A DNA stretch of 64,000 bases from Eubacteriaceae bacterium CHKCI004. Its GTDB lineage: Bacteria; Bacillota; Clostridia; Lachnospirales; Lachnospiraceae. This document shows, in pieces, positions 38,338-48,111 of this stretch. Both the position numbers and the translations under genes were made by a program. The DNA is taken from contig FCNR01000025.1 of assembly GCA_900016875.1 (NCBI GenBank), positions 1 through 64,000 on the forward strand, written 5' to 3'. The notes under the pieces were generated by a model. The model had not been told where the DNA came from. It saw nothing but the letters and a program-made list of their open reading frames with translations, and did not search any database. Position 1 is the first letter of the stretch, and the number at the start of each line of letters is the position of its first letter.

Positions 38338-40473
38338 ATGGCAGAAAAAATTGTTTTTGATCAACCAAGTAATTTTAGTAACCGTGAATTAAGCTGGATG
38401 GAGTTTAACAAACGAATTCTTGGCGAAGCAAAGGATAAAAAGAATCCTCTTTTTGAGCGGATGAAGTTTTTGAGTATTACCGCTTCTAATCTGGATGAAT
38501 TCTTCATGGTAAGAATCGCATCCCTGAAAGATATGGTAAATGCACAATATGACAAGAGGGATATCGCGGGAATGACGGCTCTTGAACAGTTGGAAGCCCT
38601 CTATAAAGTAACTCATGAGTTCATTGAGAAACAGTATTCTGTATACACCCGTTCCCTGCTTCCGAAGCTGCGGGACGCTGGATTGTGGATCGTAAACTAT
38701 GATGAGCTGACGGAGGACGAGGTGGAGTATCTGGATCAGTATTTCCACAAAAATGTGTATCCGGTGCTGACGCCGATGGCCATTGATTCCTCCCGTCCGT
38801 TCCCTCTTATACAGAATAAGACGCTGAATATCGCGGCGCTTATAGAGAATAAGGGAAAGAAAGCCAAAAAAGAGTATGACGTGGCAACGGTACAGGTACC
38901 TTCCGTGCTTCCGAGAATTATCACTCTGCCGAAAAACGAAGAGGGAACTACGAGGATCGTGCTTCTTGAGACATTGATCGAGCATTTCCTGCCGGATTTA
39001 TTTTTAAATCATGAGATCATCTGCTCCAGTTCTTACCGTATCATGCGGAACGCCGATCTGGACATTGAAGAAGACGAGGCGGAAGATCTGCTCAAGGAGA
39101 TTGAAAAACAGTTAAAAAAACGTCAGTGGGGCGAGGTCATCAAGTTTGAATATGAAGACCGGATGGACAAGCGTCTGGTGAAATACTTAAAGAAACAGTT
39201 TAAAGTGCATACGGACGATATGTATGCGGTAAACGGCCCGCTGGATCTGACTTTCCTCATGAAATGTTACGGTCTGGAAGGATTCCAGGAATACAAAGAG
39301 AAGCCGTACGTGCCGCAGATCACGCCGGAACTGCGGGCTGACAGGAACATTTTCGAGCAGATCAGAAAGGGAGACGTGCTTCTCCATCATCCATATGAGA
39401 GCTTTGATCCGGTGGTCGCTTTTATCCGCCAGGCAGCGGAAGATGAAGATGTGCTGGCTATCAAACAGACACTCTATCGTGTCAGCGGACATTCTCCGAT
39501 CGTCTCCGCCCTTGCTCTTGCGGCGGAAAATGGAAAACAGGTTACGGTGCTTGTGGAGCTGAAAGCGAGATTTGATGAGGAAAACAACATCAACTGGGCG
39601 AAAAAACTGGAAAAAGCCGGCTGCCATGTTATTTACGGCCTTGTAGGATTGAAAACGCACTGTAAGATCGCGCTGGTTGTCCGCAGAGAATCCGACGGTA
39701 TCCGCCGTTATGTACATCTGGGAACCGGAAACTATAATGATTCCACAGCGAAGCAATATACAGATACCGGTATGTTTACCTGCCGGGACGCCTACGGCGA
39801 AGATGCGACGGCAGTCTTCAATATGCTGAGCGGATATTCAGAGCCGGCAAGATGGAACCGTCTGCTGGTGGCTCCGATCTGGATGAAAAAACGTTTCCTT
39901 CAGCTGATCAAGAGAGAGACCGAGAATGCCAAAGCAGGAAAAGAAGCGCACATTATCGCAAAATGTAATTCCCTCTGTGACAAGAAGATCATCCTTGCCC
40001 TGTATGAAGCATCTGCGGCAGGCGTGCAGATCGATCTTATCGTGCGCGGTATCTGCTGTCTTGTTGTGGGAATTCCGGGTATCAGTGAGAATATCCGCGT
40101 CCGATCTATTGTAGGAAGCTTCCTGGAGCATGCCAGAATCTTTTCTTTCTATAATGACGGGCATGAAGAGCTTTATATGGGAAGCGCGGACTGGATGCCT
40201 AGAAATCTGGACCGCCGTGTGGAGATTGTGTTCCCGATTGAGGATGAGGAGCTGAAGAAAAAAGCGAGACATATTCTGGATCTGCAGCTGGCAGATACCA
40301 TGAAGGCTCATTGCCTGCAGCCGGATAACAGCTATCAGAAAGTGGACAAAAGAGGAAAGGTTCTTTTGGAAGCGCAGAAAGAATTCTGTCGGGAAGCCAT
40401 GGAGAGAAATCAGGTGCAGCCGACAGTGCCGAAACGCCATTTTGAGCCTGGAATGGCGCCGGAACATAAATAA
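38338..40473 (+). CDS. ppk1: polyphosphate kinase 1
   Basis: Reversibly builds inorganic polyphosphate from ATP. All four domains are visible: N-terminal FSNRELSWMEFNKRIL, head domain, and two PLD-like catalytic halves. The autophosphorylated histidine is H441 in GLKTHCKIAL; the ATP loop HLGTGNYNDSTAKQYTD follows; the second half has RGICCLVVGIPGISENIRVRSIVG. Length 711. Start ATG 38338 has AAAGGA at 38325-38330; a further in-frame ATG at 38299 lacks a site. Placed 65 bases after ppx and 20 before the GH3 lipoprotein gene. Confidence 0.95.
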   Translation: MAEKIVFDQPSNFSNRELSWMEFNKRILGEAKDKKNPLFERMKFLSITASNLDEFFMVRIASLKDMVNAQYDKRDIAGMTALEQLEALYKVTHEFIEKQYSVYTRSLLPKLRDAGLWIVNYDELTEDEVEYLDQYFHKNVYPVLTPMAIDSSRPFPLIQNKTLNIAALIENKGKKAKKEYDVATVQVPSVLPRIITLPKNEEGTTRIVLLETLIEHFLPDLFLNHEIICSSSYRIMRNADLDIEEDEAEDLLKEIEKQLKKRQWGEVIKFEYEDRMDKRLVKYLKKQFKVHTDDMYAVNGPLDLTFLMKCYGLEGFQEYKEKPYVPQITPELRADRNIFEQIRKGDVLLHHPYESFDPVVAFIRQAAEDEDVLAIKQTLYRVSGHSPIVSALALAAENGKQVTVLVELKARFDEENNINWAKKLEKAGCHVIYGLVGLKTHCKIALVVRRESDGIRRYVHLGTGNYNDSTAKQYTDTGMFTCRDAYGEDATAVFNMLSGYSEPARWNRLLVAPIWMKKRFLQLIKRETENAKAGKEAHIIAKCNSLCDKKIILALYEASAAGVQIDLIVRGICCLVVGIPGISENIRVRSIVGSFLEHARIFSFYNDGHEELYMGSADWMPRNLDRRVEIVFPIEDEELKKKARHILDLQLADTMKAHCLQPDNSYQKVDKRGKVLLEAQKEFCREAMERNQVQPTVPKRHFEPGMAPEHK

Positions 40474-40493
40474 ATACGGAGGAATCGTGATCT

Positions 40494-41753
40494 ATGCGGG
40501 GATATAAGCGAATCCGGGCCGTCTTCTGCTGGGTCTTTGTTCTTGTGCTGTGTACCCTTTCCGGATGTGGAAGAGCAGCGTTTGATAACAGTCAGGCGGA
40601 GAGCAGCACATCCATCCTGGAGGCAGACCCGGAAAGCCTGGATGATATAACCATGGAAGGTCTTGTGTCAGAGGTGCTCGGACAGATGACGCTGGAACAG
40701 AAAATCGGACAGCTTTTTATTGTCAGTACAGATTCTCTGGATTTTAACGCTGAGACAGAAATGACGGATCAGATGAAGCAAAATATAAAAAAGTATCAGC
40801 CGGGCGGCGTTATCTTCTTTTCCTTTAATTTCACCAATGACGAGGATATTAAACAAAACAGAAAAAATCTGAAGAAGTTTATCCGGAAAATGCAGAAAGC
40901 TTCGACGGTTCCGATGTTTATGTCAGTGGATGAAGAAGGTGGAACCGTCTCGAGGGTTGCCAATTCAGAATCGTTTGGAACGACAAAATTTCCGACCATG
41001 TCGGAGGTGGGAAGTACCGGAGATTCAGCTAACGCCTATAATGTGGGCGCGACCATTGGCCGAGAGATTTCGGAGCTGGGATTTAATCTGGATTTTGCGC
41101 CGGTGGCGGATATTTCCACCAATGCGGATAATACGGAGATCGGCTCCCGAAGCTTTGGCAGGGATGCGCAGCTTGTCTCGGATATGGTCAGCGAAGAGGT
41201 GAAGGGCCTGCAGCAAAACGGCGTCAGCGCCACGCTCAAACATTTCCCGGGACAGGGAGACTCAGGTGATGACACCCATAAGGGCTTTGTAAATCTGGAT
41301 GTGACCATCGACCGGCTGCGTGATGTGGAATTTACTCCGTTTAAGGCAGGCATTGCTGCCGGAGCGGATGTGGTGATGATGTCCCATGTGGCGGTCCGCA
41401 ATATCACTCAGAATGAGGTGCCGGCTTCGTTGTCGTCTCTGATGGTGACAGATATTTTGCGCGAAGAGCTGCAGTTTGACAATATTATAATTATCGACGC
41501 CATGAACATGAAGATTATCACAAAGTTTTATGACGCCGGTGAAGCGGCGGTTATGGCCATAGAAGCCGGCAATGATATGATATTGATGCCGGATGATTTT
41601 GTGAGTGCTTACGATGCAGTCTATGAAGCGGTGCAGGACGGAACACTCACGGAACGGCAGATCGACCAGGCGGTATCACGGATACTGACGGTGAAGATCC
41701 GCCGGGGAATTCTGCCGCTCTCCTCACCGCTGCTGGAAGAGATCGTACAGTAG
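40494..41753 (+). CDS. GH3 beta-N-acetylhexosaminidase lipoprotein (NagZ-like)
   Basis: Exported glycosidase that trims N-acetylglucosamine from muropeptides or glycans. A lipoprotein signal ends in LSGC, so C25 would carry the lipid. The GH3 barrel shows LEQKIGQLFIVS, SVDEEGGTVSR, the KHFPGQGDSGDDTHKGF loop with the Asp-His dyad that serves as acid/base in NagZ, and the nucleophile aspartate in IIIIDAMNM. Length 419 and lack of a second domain fit the NagZ type. CGGAGGAA precedes ATG 40494. It closes the four-gene set beginning with the LTA-synthase-like gene. Confidence 0.9.
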   Translation: MRGYKRIRAVFCWVFVLVLCTLSGCGRAAFDNSQAESSTSILEADPESLDDITMEGLVSEVLGQMTLEQKIGQLFIVSTDSLDFNAETEMTDQMKQNIKKYQPGGVIFFSFNFTNDEDIKQNRKNLKKFIRKMQKASTVPMFMSVDEEGGTVSRVANSESFGTTKFPTMSEVGSTGDSANAYNVGATIGREISELGFNLDFAPVADISTNADNTEIGSRSFGRDAQLVSDMVSEEVKGLQQNGVSATLKHFPGQGDSGDDTHKGFVNLDVTIDRLRDVEFTPFKAGIAAGADVVMMSHVAVRNITQNEVPASLSSLMVTDILREELQFDNIIIIDAMNMKIITKFYDAGEAAVMAIEAGNDMILMPDDFVSAYDAVYEAVQDGTLTERQIDQAVSRILTVKIRRGILPLSSPLLEEIVQ

Positions 41754-41796
41754 CGGAGAACGGAGATTTCGCTGGGTACTGCCATCGGTGTGCAGC

Positions 41797-41822
41797 GTGC
41801 CGGTCAGCAGCTGCGCCGGCAC
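41797..41822 (+). other. GC-rich hairpin between GH3 gene and purF
   Basis: GTGCCGG (41797-41803) pairs with CCGGCAC (41816-41822) around a 12-base loop. There is no T-run, so I do not call it a terminator, although it lies where the upstream operon should end. Confidence 0.35.
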
Positions 41823-41848
41823 GTATCCGGTTATCCGGAAAAGGGTTC

Positions 41849-41877
41849 TTGTACTGCGGGGGTTTTTATGTTAGTAT
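41849..41877 (+). promoter_or_regulatory. promoter of the purF operon
   Basis: TTGTAC at 41849-41854 and TAGTAT at 41872-41877, spacer 17. The leader of about 55 bases is too short for a purine riboswitch, and none is seen. Confidence 0.5.
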
Positions 41878-41936
41878 ACAAGACGCCAAATTATTTGAAC
41901 AATCTGTAACAGGATGATGCATATAGGAGGATTAAA

Positions 41937-43382
41937 ATGCCATTTGACAGCAGAGAGCAGTTTGAGACAGAGACAGAATTACATGAAGAATGCGGTGTCA
42001 TGGGCGTGTACGACCTGGATGGAGGAGATGTGGCTTCCACCGTGTATTACGGCCTTTTTGCTCTGCAGCACAGAGGACAGGAGAGCTGCGGTATTGCCGT
42101 TTCTGATACAAACGGTCCGAAGAAAAATATTCAGGTTCACAAAGGAATGGGCCTGGTCAACGAGGTGTTCCACGGTGAGGATCTGGAGCATTTGAAGGGC
42201 AATATCGGCGTGGGGCATGTCCGCTATTCCACTGCCGGTTCCAGTACCCGGGAAAATGCGCAGCCGCTGGTCTTAAATTATTATAAAGGAACGCTGGCTC
42301 TTGCCCATAACGGCAACCTGATCAATGCTCTGGAACTCAGAGAGGAACTGGAAAAAACCGGAGCTATCTTTCAGACTACCATTGACTCGGAAGTTATCGC
42401 CTATCACGTGGCAAAAGAGCGTATCAGTTCTGACACGGCAGAGGAAGCGGTGCTTGCCGCCATGCGCAAGATCAGGGGAGCCTATGCCCTCATCGTGATG
42501 AGCCCGAGAAAGCTCATGGGAGCGAGAGATCCTTTCGGTTTCCGGCCGCTGTGTATCGGCAAAAGAGATAATGCCTATCTTCTGGCTTCAGAGACATGCG
42601 CTCTGGACGCGGTAGGGGCAGAGTTTGTCCGGGATGTGGAGCCAGGAGAGCTTGTGACCATCACAAAGGAAGGAATTCTTTCCAATAAGGAGATGTGTTT
42701 TGCTGACCCGAAGAAACAGGCCCGGTGTATTTTTGAATATATTTATTTTTCAAGACCAGACGCGGTCTTTGACGGTGTGGGAGTCTATGCCAGCCGTATT
42801 CGCGCGGGACGTTTTCTTGCGCAGGATTCTCCGGTTGAGGCCGATATGGTCGTGGGAGTGCCGGAGTCCGGCAACCCGGCGGCGCAGGGATATGCCATCG
42901 AATCGAAGATTCCTTACGGTATCGCCTTTATTAAGAATTCCTACGTGGGACGGACGTTCATCAAGCCGAAACAGAGTATGCGGGAAAGCAGCGTGCAGGT
43001 GAAACTCAATGTTCTCAAGGATAATGTGCGGGGAAAGCGGATCATCATGATCGATGATTCCATCGTGCGGGGAACTACCTGCGGCAGAATCGTGCAGATG
43101 TTGAAGGATGCCGGGGCCAAAGAGGTTCACGTGAGAATCAGCTCTCCGCCTTTTCTGCATCCTTGTTACTTTGGGACAGATATCCCGACAGAAGATCAGC
43201 TGATTGCCAATGGAAAGAGTGTGGAGGAAATCCGCCAGATTCTTGGAGCCGATTCTCTGGCGTATCTGCGCATGGAACGGCTTTCGGAGATATGCGAAGG
43301 ACTGCCGTTTTGCGACGCCTGCTTCAGCGGCAATTATCCTCTGGAACCGCCAAAACACGATATCCGCGGCGAGCAGGGCTGA
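41937..43382 (+). CDS. purF: amidophosphoribosyltransferase
   Basis: First step of purine synthesis: PRPP plus glutamine gives phosphoribosylamine. An 18-residue propeptide (ending HEE) precedes the catalytic C19, as in the Bacillus enzyme. The glutaminase half has RGQESCGIAV and GNIGVGHVRYSTAGSS; the PRPP loop is IIMIDDSIVRGTTC. Cysteines in ARCIFEY, HPCYFG and FCDACF match the ligands of the structural 4Fe-4S cluster of that class, so an iron-sulfur enzyme is expected. TAGGAGGA precedes ATG 41937. purB follows by 47 bases. Confidence 0.96.
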   Translation: MPFDSREQFETETELHEECGVMGVYDLDGGDVASTVYYGLFALQHRGQESCGIAVSDTNGPKKNIQVHKGMGLVNEVFHGEDLEHLKGNIGVGHVRYSTAGSSTRENAQPLVLNYYKGTLALAHNGNLINALELREELEKTGAIFQTTIDSEVIAYHVAKERISSDTAEEAVLAAMRKIRGAYALIVMSPRKLMGARDPFGFRPLCIGKRDNAYLLASETCALDAVGAEFVRDVEPGELVTITKEGILSNKEMCFADPKKQARCIFEYIYFSRPDAVFDGVGVYASRIRAGRFLAQDSPVEADMVVGVPESGNPAAQGYAIESKIPYGIAFIKNSYVGRTFIKPKQSMRESSVQVKLNVLKDNVRGKRIIMIDDSIVRGTTCGRIVQMLKDAGAKEVHVRISSPPFLHPCYFGTDIPTEDQLIANGKSVEEIRQILGADSLAYLRMERLSEICEGLPFCDACFSGNYPLEPPKHDIRGEQG

Positions 43383-43429
43383 GGAGAAAATAAAAAAATA
43401 TCAGAACAGAGAGAAATAGGAGGAAACCA

Positions 43430-44863
43430 ATGTACGACAGATATCAGAGTCCGCTTTCCGAGCGGTATGCCAGCAAGGAAATGCAGTATATTTTTTCACC
43501 GGACAAAAAGTTTAAAACATGGAGAAAGCTCTGGATTGCGCTGGCAGAGACCGAGTATGAGCTGGGGCTTGACAGTGTGACAAAAGAGCAGATCGAGGAA
43601 CTGAAAGCTCATGCCGACGATATTAATTTTGAGGTGGCAAAGGAGCGTGAAAAAGAGGTGCGTCATGATGTTATGTCCCATGTATATGCTTACGGGGTGC
43701 AGTGCCCGAACGCCAAGGGTATCATCCATCTGGGAGCGACTTCCTGCTATGTGGGAGATAACACCGATATTATTATTATGACGGAGGCGTTAAAGCTGGT
43801 GAGGAAGAAAGTATTAAATGTCATCAGCGAGCTGGCTGCCTTTGCCATGAAATACAAAGATCTGCCGACGCTGGCATTTACGCATTTTCAGCCGGCACAG
43901 CCAACCACCGTTGGAAAGAGAGCGACTCTGTGGTTAAATGAACTGATGCTGGACCTGGAGGATCTGGATTACGTCATCGGCTCTATGAAACTGCTTGGTT
44001 CCAAAGGAACTACCGGAACACAGGCAAGCTTTCTCGAGTTGTTTAACGGCGACCACGAGACCATCCGCAAGATTGATAAAAAGATCGCGGAAAAGATGGG
44101 ATTCGATTCCTGTTATCCGGTTTCCGGACAGACCTACTCAAGAAAAGTGGACAGCCGTGTGTTAAATGTACTGGGAGGAATCGCGCAGTCCGCTCACAAG
44201 TTCTCCAACGATATCCGTCTTCTTCAGCATTTGAAAGAGATTGAGGAACCGTTTGAGAAGAATCAGATCGGCTCTTCCGCTATGGCTTACAAGAGAAATC
44301 CGATGCGCAGCGAGCGTATGGCTTCTCTGGCAGACTATGTGATGGCGGATACTATGAACCCGGCGCTGGTCGCATCTACACAGTGGTTTGAGCGGACGCT
44401 GGATGACTCTGCCAATAAACGTCTCTCTGTACCGGAAGGATTTCTGGCTATAGATGGTATACTTGATCTTTATCTGAATGTGGTGGACGGCCTGGTTGTC
44501 TATCCAAAAGTTATCGAGGCGCATCTGATGCGCGAGCTTCCGTTCATGGCAACGGAAAACATAATGATGGATGCGGTGAAGGCAGGCGGGGACCGTCAGG
44601 AACTTCATGAGAAGATCCGCCAGCATTCCATGGCTGCCGGCCGTGTGGTAAAAGAGGAAGGGAAAGATAATGACCTTCTGGAGCGGATCGCTGCTGACCC
44701 GGCTTTCGGCATGACCATCGAACAGCTCAATGCCATCATGAAACCGGAGAACTTTGTGGGACGTGCACCGCAGCAGACGGAAGAGTATATTGATGAATAT
44801 ATCCGTCCGGTGCTTGAAGCCAACAAAGAAATCCTTGGTATGAAAGCGGAGATTAATGTATAA
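43430..44863 (+). CDS. purB: adenylosuccinate lyase
   Basis: Cleaves SAICAR and adenylosuccinate with release of fumarate. Fumarase/aspartase fold; signature IGSSAMAYKRNPMRSERM contains the flexible catalytic serine loop; the substrate histidines are in DVMSHVYAYG and THFQPAQPTTVGKR. Length 477 is on the long side and typical of the eukaryote-like and clostridial form. TAGGAGG precedes ATG 43430. It sits in a purine run purF-purB-(flippase)-purA. Confidence 0.95.
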   Translation: MYDRYQSPLSERYASKEMQYIFSPDKKFKTWRKLWIALAETEYELGLDSVTKEQIEELKAHADDINFEVAKEREKEVRHDVMSHVYAYGVQCPNAKGIIHLGATSCYVGDNTDIIIMTEALKLVRKKVLNVISELAAFAMKYKDLPTLAFTHFQPAQPTTVGKRATLWLNELMLDLEDLDYVIGSMKLLGSKGTTGTQASFLELFNGDHETIRKIDKKIAEKMGFDSCYPVSGQTYSRKVDSRVLNVLGGIAQSAHKFSNDIRLLQHLKEIEEPFEKNQIGSSAMAYKRNPMRSERMASLADYVMADTMNPALVASTQWFERTLDDSANKRLSVPEGFLAIDGILDLYLNVVDGLVVYPKVIEAHLMRELPFMATENIMMDAVKAGGDRQELHEKIRQHSMAAGRVVKEEGKDNDLLERIAADPAFGMTIEQLNAIMKPENFVGRAPQQTEEYIDEYIRPVLEANKEILGMKAEINV

Positions 44864-44955
44864 AGAACGACAAAATATGAGACGGACAGAAATCAGGGTG
44901 CAGGAAAAAAGAGCAGGAAGGATTCAGAGAGAAAAGCTCTGAGAGGAAGGATACA

Positions 44956-46626
44956 GTGGGAAGAAATAATTCGAGTGAACAAAATGTAATAGCGCAGGCA
45001 TCCATTTTGATGGTGGCGGGGATACTTGTGAGAATCATCGGCGTGTTGTACCGGAGTCCGGTTACCAGCATTATTGGTGATGAGGGAAACGGGTATTATG
45101 GAATAGCTTATAATTTATATTCCATGGTGCTGCTGATCTCCTCCTACAGCATACCAATGGCGGTTTCGAAGGTGGTCTCCGGAAAACTGGCTCTGAAACA
45201 GTACAAGGAGGCGCACAAGGTTTTCAGGTGCGCGCTTGTATATGTACTGATTGTGGGGGCTGCTGCCAGTCTGTTCACTTTTCTCGGTGCATCTGTATTG
45301 GTTCCTGACAGTCAGCAGAAAGCGATACCTGTTCTGCAGGTGCTGGCTCCGGCCATCTTTCTGTCGGGATTTCTCGGCGTTCTGAGAGGATATTTTCAGG
45401 CGCATTCCACCATGGTGCCGACTTCAATCTCACAGATTATCGAGCAGGTGCTCAACGCCATAGTCAGCATCGGTGCGGCGCTTCTGTTTATACAGATCTT
45501 TGCCGGCGGCGATGCTGATAAGGTTCCGGTATTCGGCGCTATGGGAAGCGCTGCAGGTATTGTGATCGGCGTGGCGGCGGGACTGGTCTTCATGGTCTTT
45601 GTATACCGGCAGAACCGTCTGTACTTTACAAAACATCGTATGCAGGATGTGTCCGGGACAAGTAGCTCTTACAGAGACATTTTTAAAGTCATGTTTTTGA
45701 TGATCACTCCGGTCATTCTCAGTACATTTGTGTATAATATCAGCGCTACTATCGATCAGACGATATTCATGGATGTGATGGATTATAAAGGAGTGCTTTC
45801 CAAAACATCTGCCGCTCTCTATGGAGTGTTTTCCACGAAGTATCTTACGCTGATCAATGTGCCGGTGGCACTGGCCAATTCCATGTCCACGGCAATGATT
45901 CCGGCAGTGTCATCGGCCTACACTCTGGAAGATTATGAGGAATGTAATGCTCAGGTAAAACAGTCCATACATTTTACTATGATGATCAGTATTCCGAGCG
46001 CCGTGGGTCTGTGTGTGCTGGCATATCCGGTCATGCAGGTTCTGTTCCCGCAGAGGGATACTATTAATCTTGCGGTGAATCTTCTGCGCATCGGCTGTGT
46101 CAGCGTTGTGTTTTACTGTCTGTCAACGGTGACCAACGGTGTTCTGCAGGGAATCGGTAAAGTAAACGTGCCGCTTCGCAATGCGGCAGTATCTCTGCTG
46201 ATTCATGTACTTTTCCTGGCGGGTCTGCTGTACTTTACAAATATGGATCTGCTGGCGCTGGTTTTTGCGACTATGCTCTATGCGTTTCTGATGTGTCTGC
46301 TGAACAGCATCAGCGTACACAGGTATCTGGGATACCGGCAGGAAGTCAGAAAGACTTTTGTGATACCGGCCATTTCCGCTGTCGGAATGGGAGTATTTTG
46401 TTACGTCTTCTATCAGGGACTGTATTTTATACTGGACGGCATTTTTGGAATAGTGCTGCCGGCGCGGGTACTTGTGTTTGTGTGCCTGATGGTTTCCATC
46501 GTATTTGCTGTGGCTGTATATTTTGCACTGCTGATAAAGCTTCGCGGTGTGTCAGAAAAAGAGCTTCGGAATTTCCCGAAAGGATATGTGCTTGTCCGTT
46601 ACGCCAGGAAGTTCCGGCTGATGTGA
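44956..46626 (+). CDS. MOP-family polysaccharide flippase (SpoVB/MurJ-like)
   Basis: Integral membrane protein of 556 residues with about 14 hydrophobic spans, of the polysaccharide-transporter branch of the MOP superfamily. The N-terminal VIAQASILMVAGILVRIIGVLYRSP and the repeated LAPAIFLSGFLGVLRGYFQ pattern are typical of SpoVB and related lipid-II or oligosaccharide flippases. It would move undecaprenyl-linked sugars outward. The start is GTG 44956 with GAGAGGAAGG upstream. It lies between purB and purA, but purA has its own promoter, so a functional link with purine synthesis is not implied. Whether it serves spore cortex, wall or exopolysaccharide is open. Confidence 0.87.
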   Translation: MGRNNSSEQNVIAQASILMVAGILVRIIGVLYRSPVTSIIGDEGNGYYGIAYNLYSMVLLISSYSIPMAVSKVVSGKLALKQYKEAHKVFRCALVYVLIVGAAASLFTFLGASVLVPDSQQKAIPVLQVLAPAIFLSGFLGVLRGYFQAHSTMVPTSISQIIEQVLNAIVSIGAALLFIQIFAGGDADKVPVFGAMGSAAGIVIGVAAGLVFMVFVYRQNRLYFTKHRMQDVSGTSSSYRDIFKVMFLMITPVILSTFVYNISATIDQTIFMDVMDYKGVLSKTSAALYGVFSTKYLTLINVPVALANSMSTAMIPAVSSAYTLEDYEECNAQVKQSIHFTMMISIPSAVGLCVLAYPVMQVLFPQRDTINLAVNLLRIGCVSVVFYCLSTVTNGVLQGIGKVNVPLRNAAVSLLIHVLFLAGLLYFTNMDLLALVFATMLYAFLMCLLNSISVHRYLGYRQEVRKTFVIPAISAVGMGVFCYVFYQGLYFILDGIFGIVLPARVLVFVCLMVSIVFAVAVYFALLIKLRGVSEKELRNFPKGYVLVRYARKFRLM

Positions 46627-46669
46627 TGAAGCGTGAAAGCGAGATTTTATTCTATAGAAAAGATGTTCC

Positions 46670-46698
46670 TTTACTTATAGAGGAAACTGGGCTATAAT
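46670..46698 (+). promoter_or_regulatory. promoter of purA
   Basis: TTTACT at 46670-46675 (weak -35) and a perfect TATAAT at 46693-46698, 17 bases apart, about 50 bases before the start codon. Confidence 0.5.
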
Positions 46699-46747
46699 AA
46701 GAACGTTGTTTTTTGAAGATTTTTAGATAACTGGGAGGAAAGAACGC

Positions 46748-48031
46748 ATGGTAAAAGCAATTGTAGGCGCCAATTGGGGAGACGAAGGAAAAGGTAAGAT
46801 TACAGATATGCTTGCCCAGGATTCTGATATCATTATCCGTTTCCAGGGAGGTGCCAATGCAGGCCATACAATTATAAATAATTACGGCAAGTTTGCTCTT
46901 CATACATTGCCGTCTGGTGTATTTTATGATCATACCACCAGTATCATCGGTAATGGTGTTGCTCTGAATATACCAGTATTGTTTAATGAGCTGAAGGAGA
47001 TCGTATCCAAAGGGGTGCCGGAACCGAAGATTCTGGTTTCTGACAGAGCGCAGATCGTAATGCCGTATCACATTCTCTTCGATCAGTATGAAGAGGAGCG
47101 TCTGGGAGGAAAGTCTTTCGGCTCTACAAAATCCGGCATAGCGCCGTTTTATTCAGATAAGTACGCAAAGATCGGTTTCCAGGTGAATGAACTGTTTATG
47201 GAGGAGGCTGCTCTCAGAGAAAAGATTGACCGGGTGCTGAGCCAGAAAAATGTGCTTCTGGAGCATCTCTATCATAAGCCGCTCATTGATGCTGATGAAT
47301 TGTATCAGACGCTGATGGATTATAAAGAAATGGTTGCACCGTATGTGTGCAACGTATCATTATATTTGGACCAGGCTCTGAAAGAGGGAAAGAATATCCT
47401 TCTGGAAGGACAGCTGGGAACGCTGAAAGATCCGGATCACGGCATCTATCCGATGGTAACATCTTCTTCTACACTGGCGGCATATGGAGCGATCGGCGCA
47501 GGTCTGCCTCCATATTCCATTGAGAAGGTTGTAACTGTCTGCAAGGCTTACAGCAGTGCTGTGGGAGCAGGAGCTTTCGTAAGCGAGATCTTTGGCGACG
47601 AAGCCCAGGAACTTCGGGTTCGCGGCGGTGACGGCGGCGAATTTGGCGCGACGACCGGAAGACCGAGAAGAATGGGATGGTTTGACTGTGTGGCATCCAA
47701 GTACGGCTGCCGTATGCAGGGTACCACCGATGTAGCTTTTACCGTTGTGGATGTTCTGGGATACCTGGACGAGATTCCGGTTTGCGTGGGTTATGAGATT
47801 GATGGCGAAGTGACTACAGAATTTCCTGTAACTCCGCTTCTCGAGAAAGCAAAACCGGTGCTTAAGACTCTGCCAGGGTGGAAGAGCGATATCCGCGGCA
47901 TCAGGAAATACGAAGATCTGCCGGAAAACTGCCGGAAATATATTGAATTTGTGGAAGAACAGATTGGATATCCGATCACCATGGTCTCCAATGGACCGGG
48001 ACGTGAAGATATCATTTACCGTACAGTATGA
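46748..48031 (+). CDS. purA: adenylosuccinate synthetase
   Basis: Couples IMP and aspartate with GTP hydrolysis, first committed step to AMP. GTP loop GANWGDEGKGK at residues 5-15; the IMP-site GGANAGHTI follows; the later segments GVPEPKILVSDRAQIVMPYH and RGGDGGEFGATTGRPRRMGWFD are diagnostic. Length 427. TGGGAGGAAAG precedes ATG 46748. Together with purB upstream it gives the AMP branch. Confidence 0.96.
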   Translation: MVKAIVGANWGDEGKGKITDMLAQDSDIIIRFQGGANAGHTIINNYGKFALHTLPSGVFYDHTTSIIGNGVALNIPVLFNELKEIVSKGVPEPKILVSDRAQIVMPYHILFDQYEEERLGGKSFGSTKSGIAPFYSDKYAKIGFQVNELFMEEAALREKIDRVLSQKNVLLEHLYHKPLIDADELYQTLMDYKEMVAPYVCNVSLYLDQALKEGKNILLEGQLGTLKDPDHGIYPMVTSSSTLAAYGAIGAGLPPYSIEKVVTVCKAYSSAVGAGAFVSEIFGDEAQELRVRGGDGGEFGATTGRPRRMGWFDCVASKYGCRMQGTTDVAFTVVDVLGYLDEIPVCVGYEIDGEVTTEFPVTPLLEKAKPVLKTLPGWKSDIRGIRKYEDLPENCRKYIEFVEEQIGYPITMVSNGPGREDIIYRTV

Positions 48032-48111
48032 TTGACAGAAGATTTTGATGTTGACAGATAACGATGCCAGCGGCATCCATACTGAGAGAGAATATCAGAA
48101 GGAGATTATTT

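Noticed and set aside
41754-41936. Purine riboswitch upstream of purF
   Set aside because: The leader after the likely promoter is about 55 bases, and the conserved loop sequences are missing.
48063-48077. GATGCC/GGCATC hairpin after purA as terminator
   Set aside because: Six-pair stem without a T-run; too weak to call.
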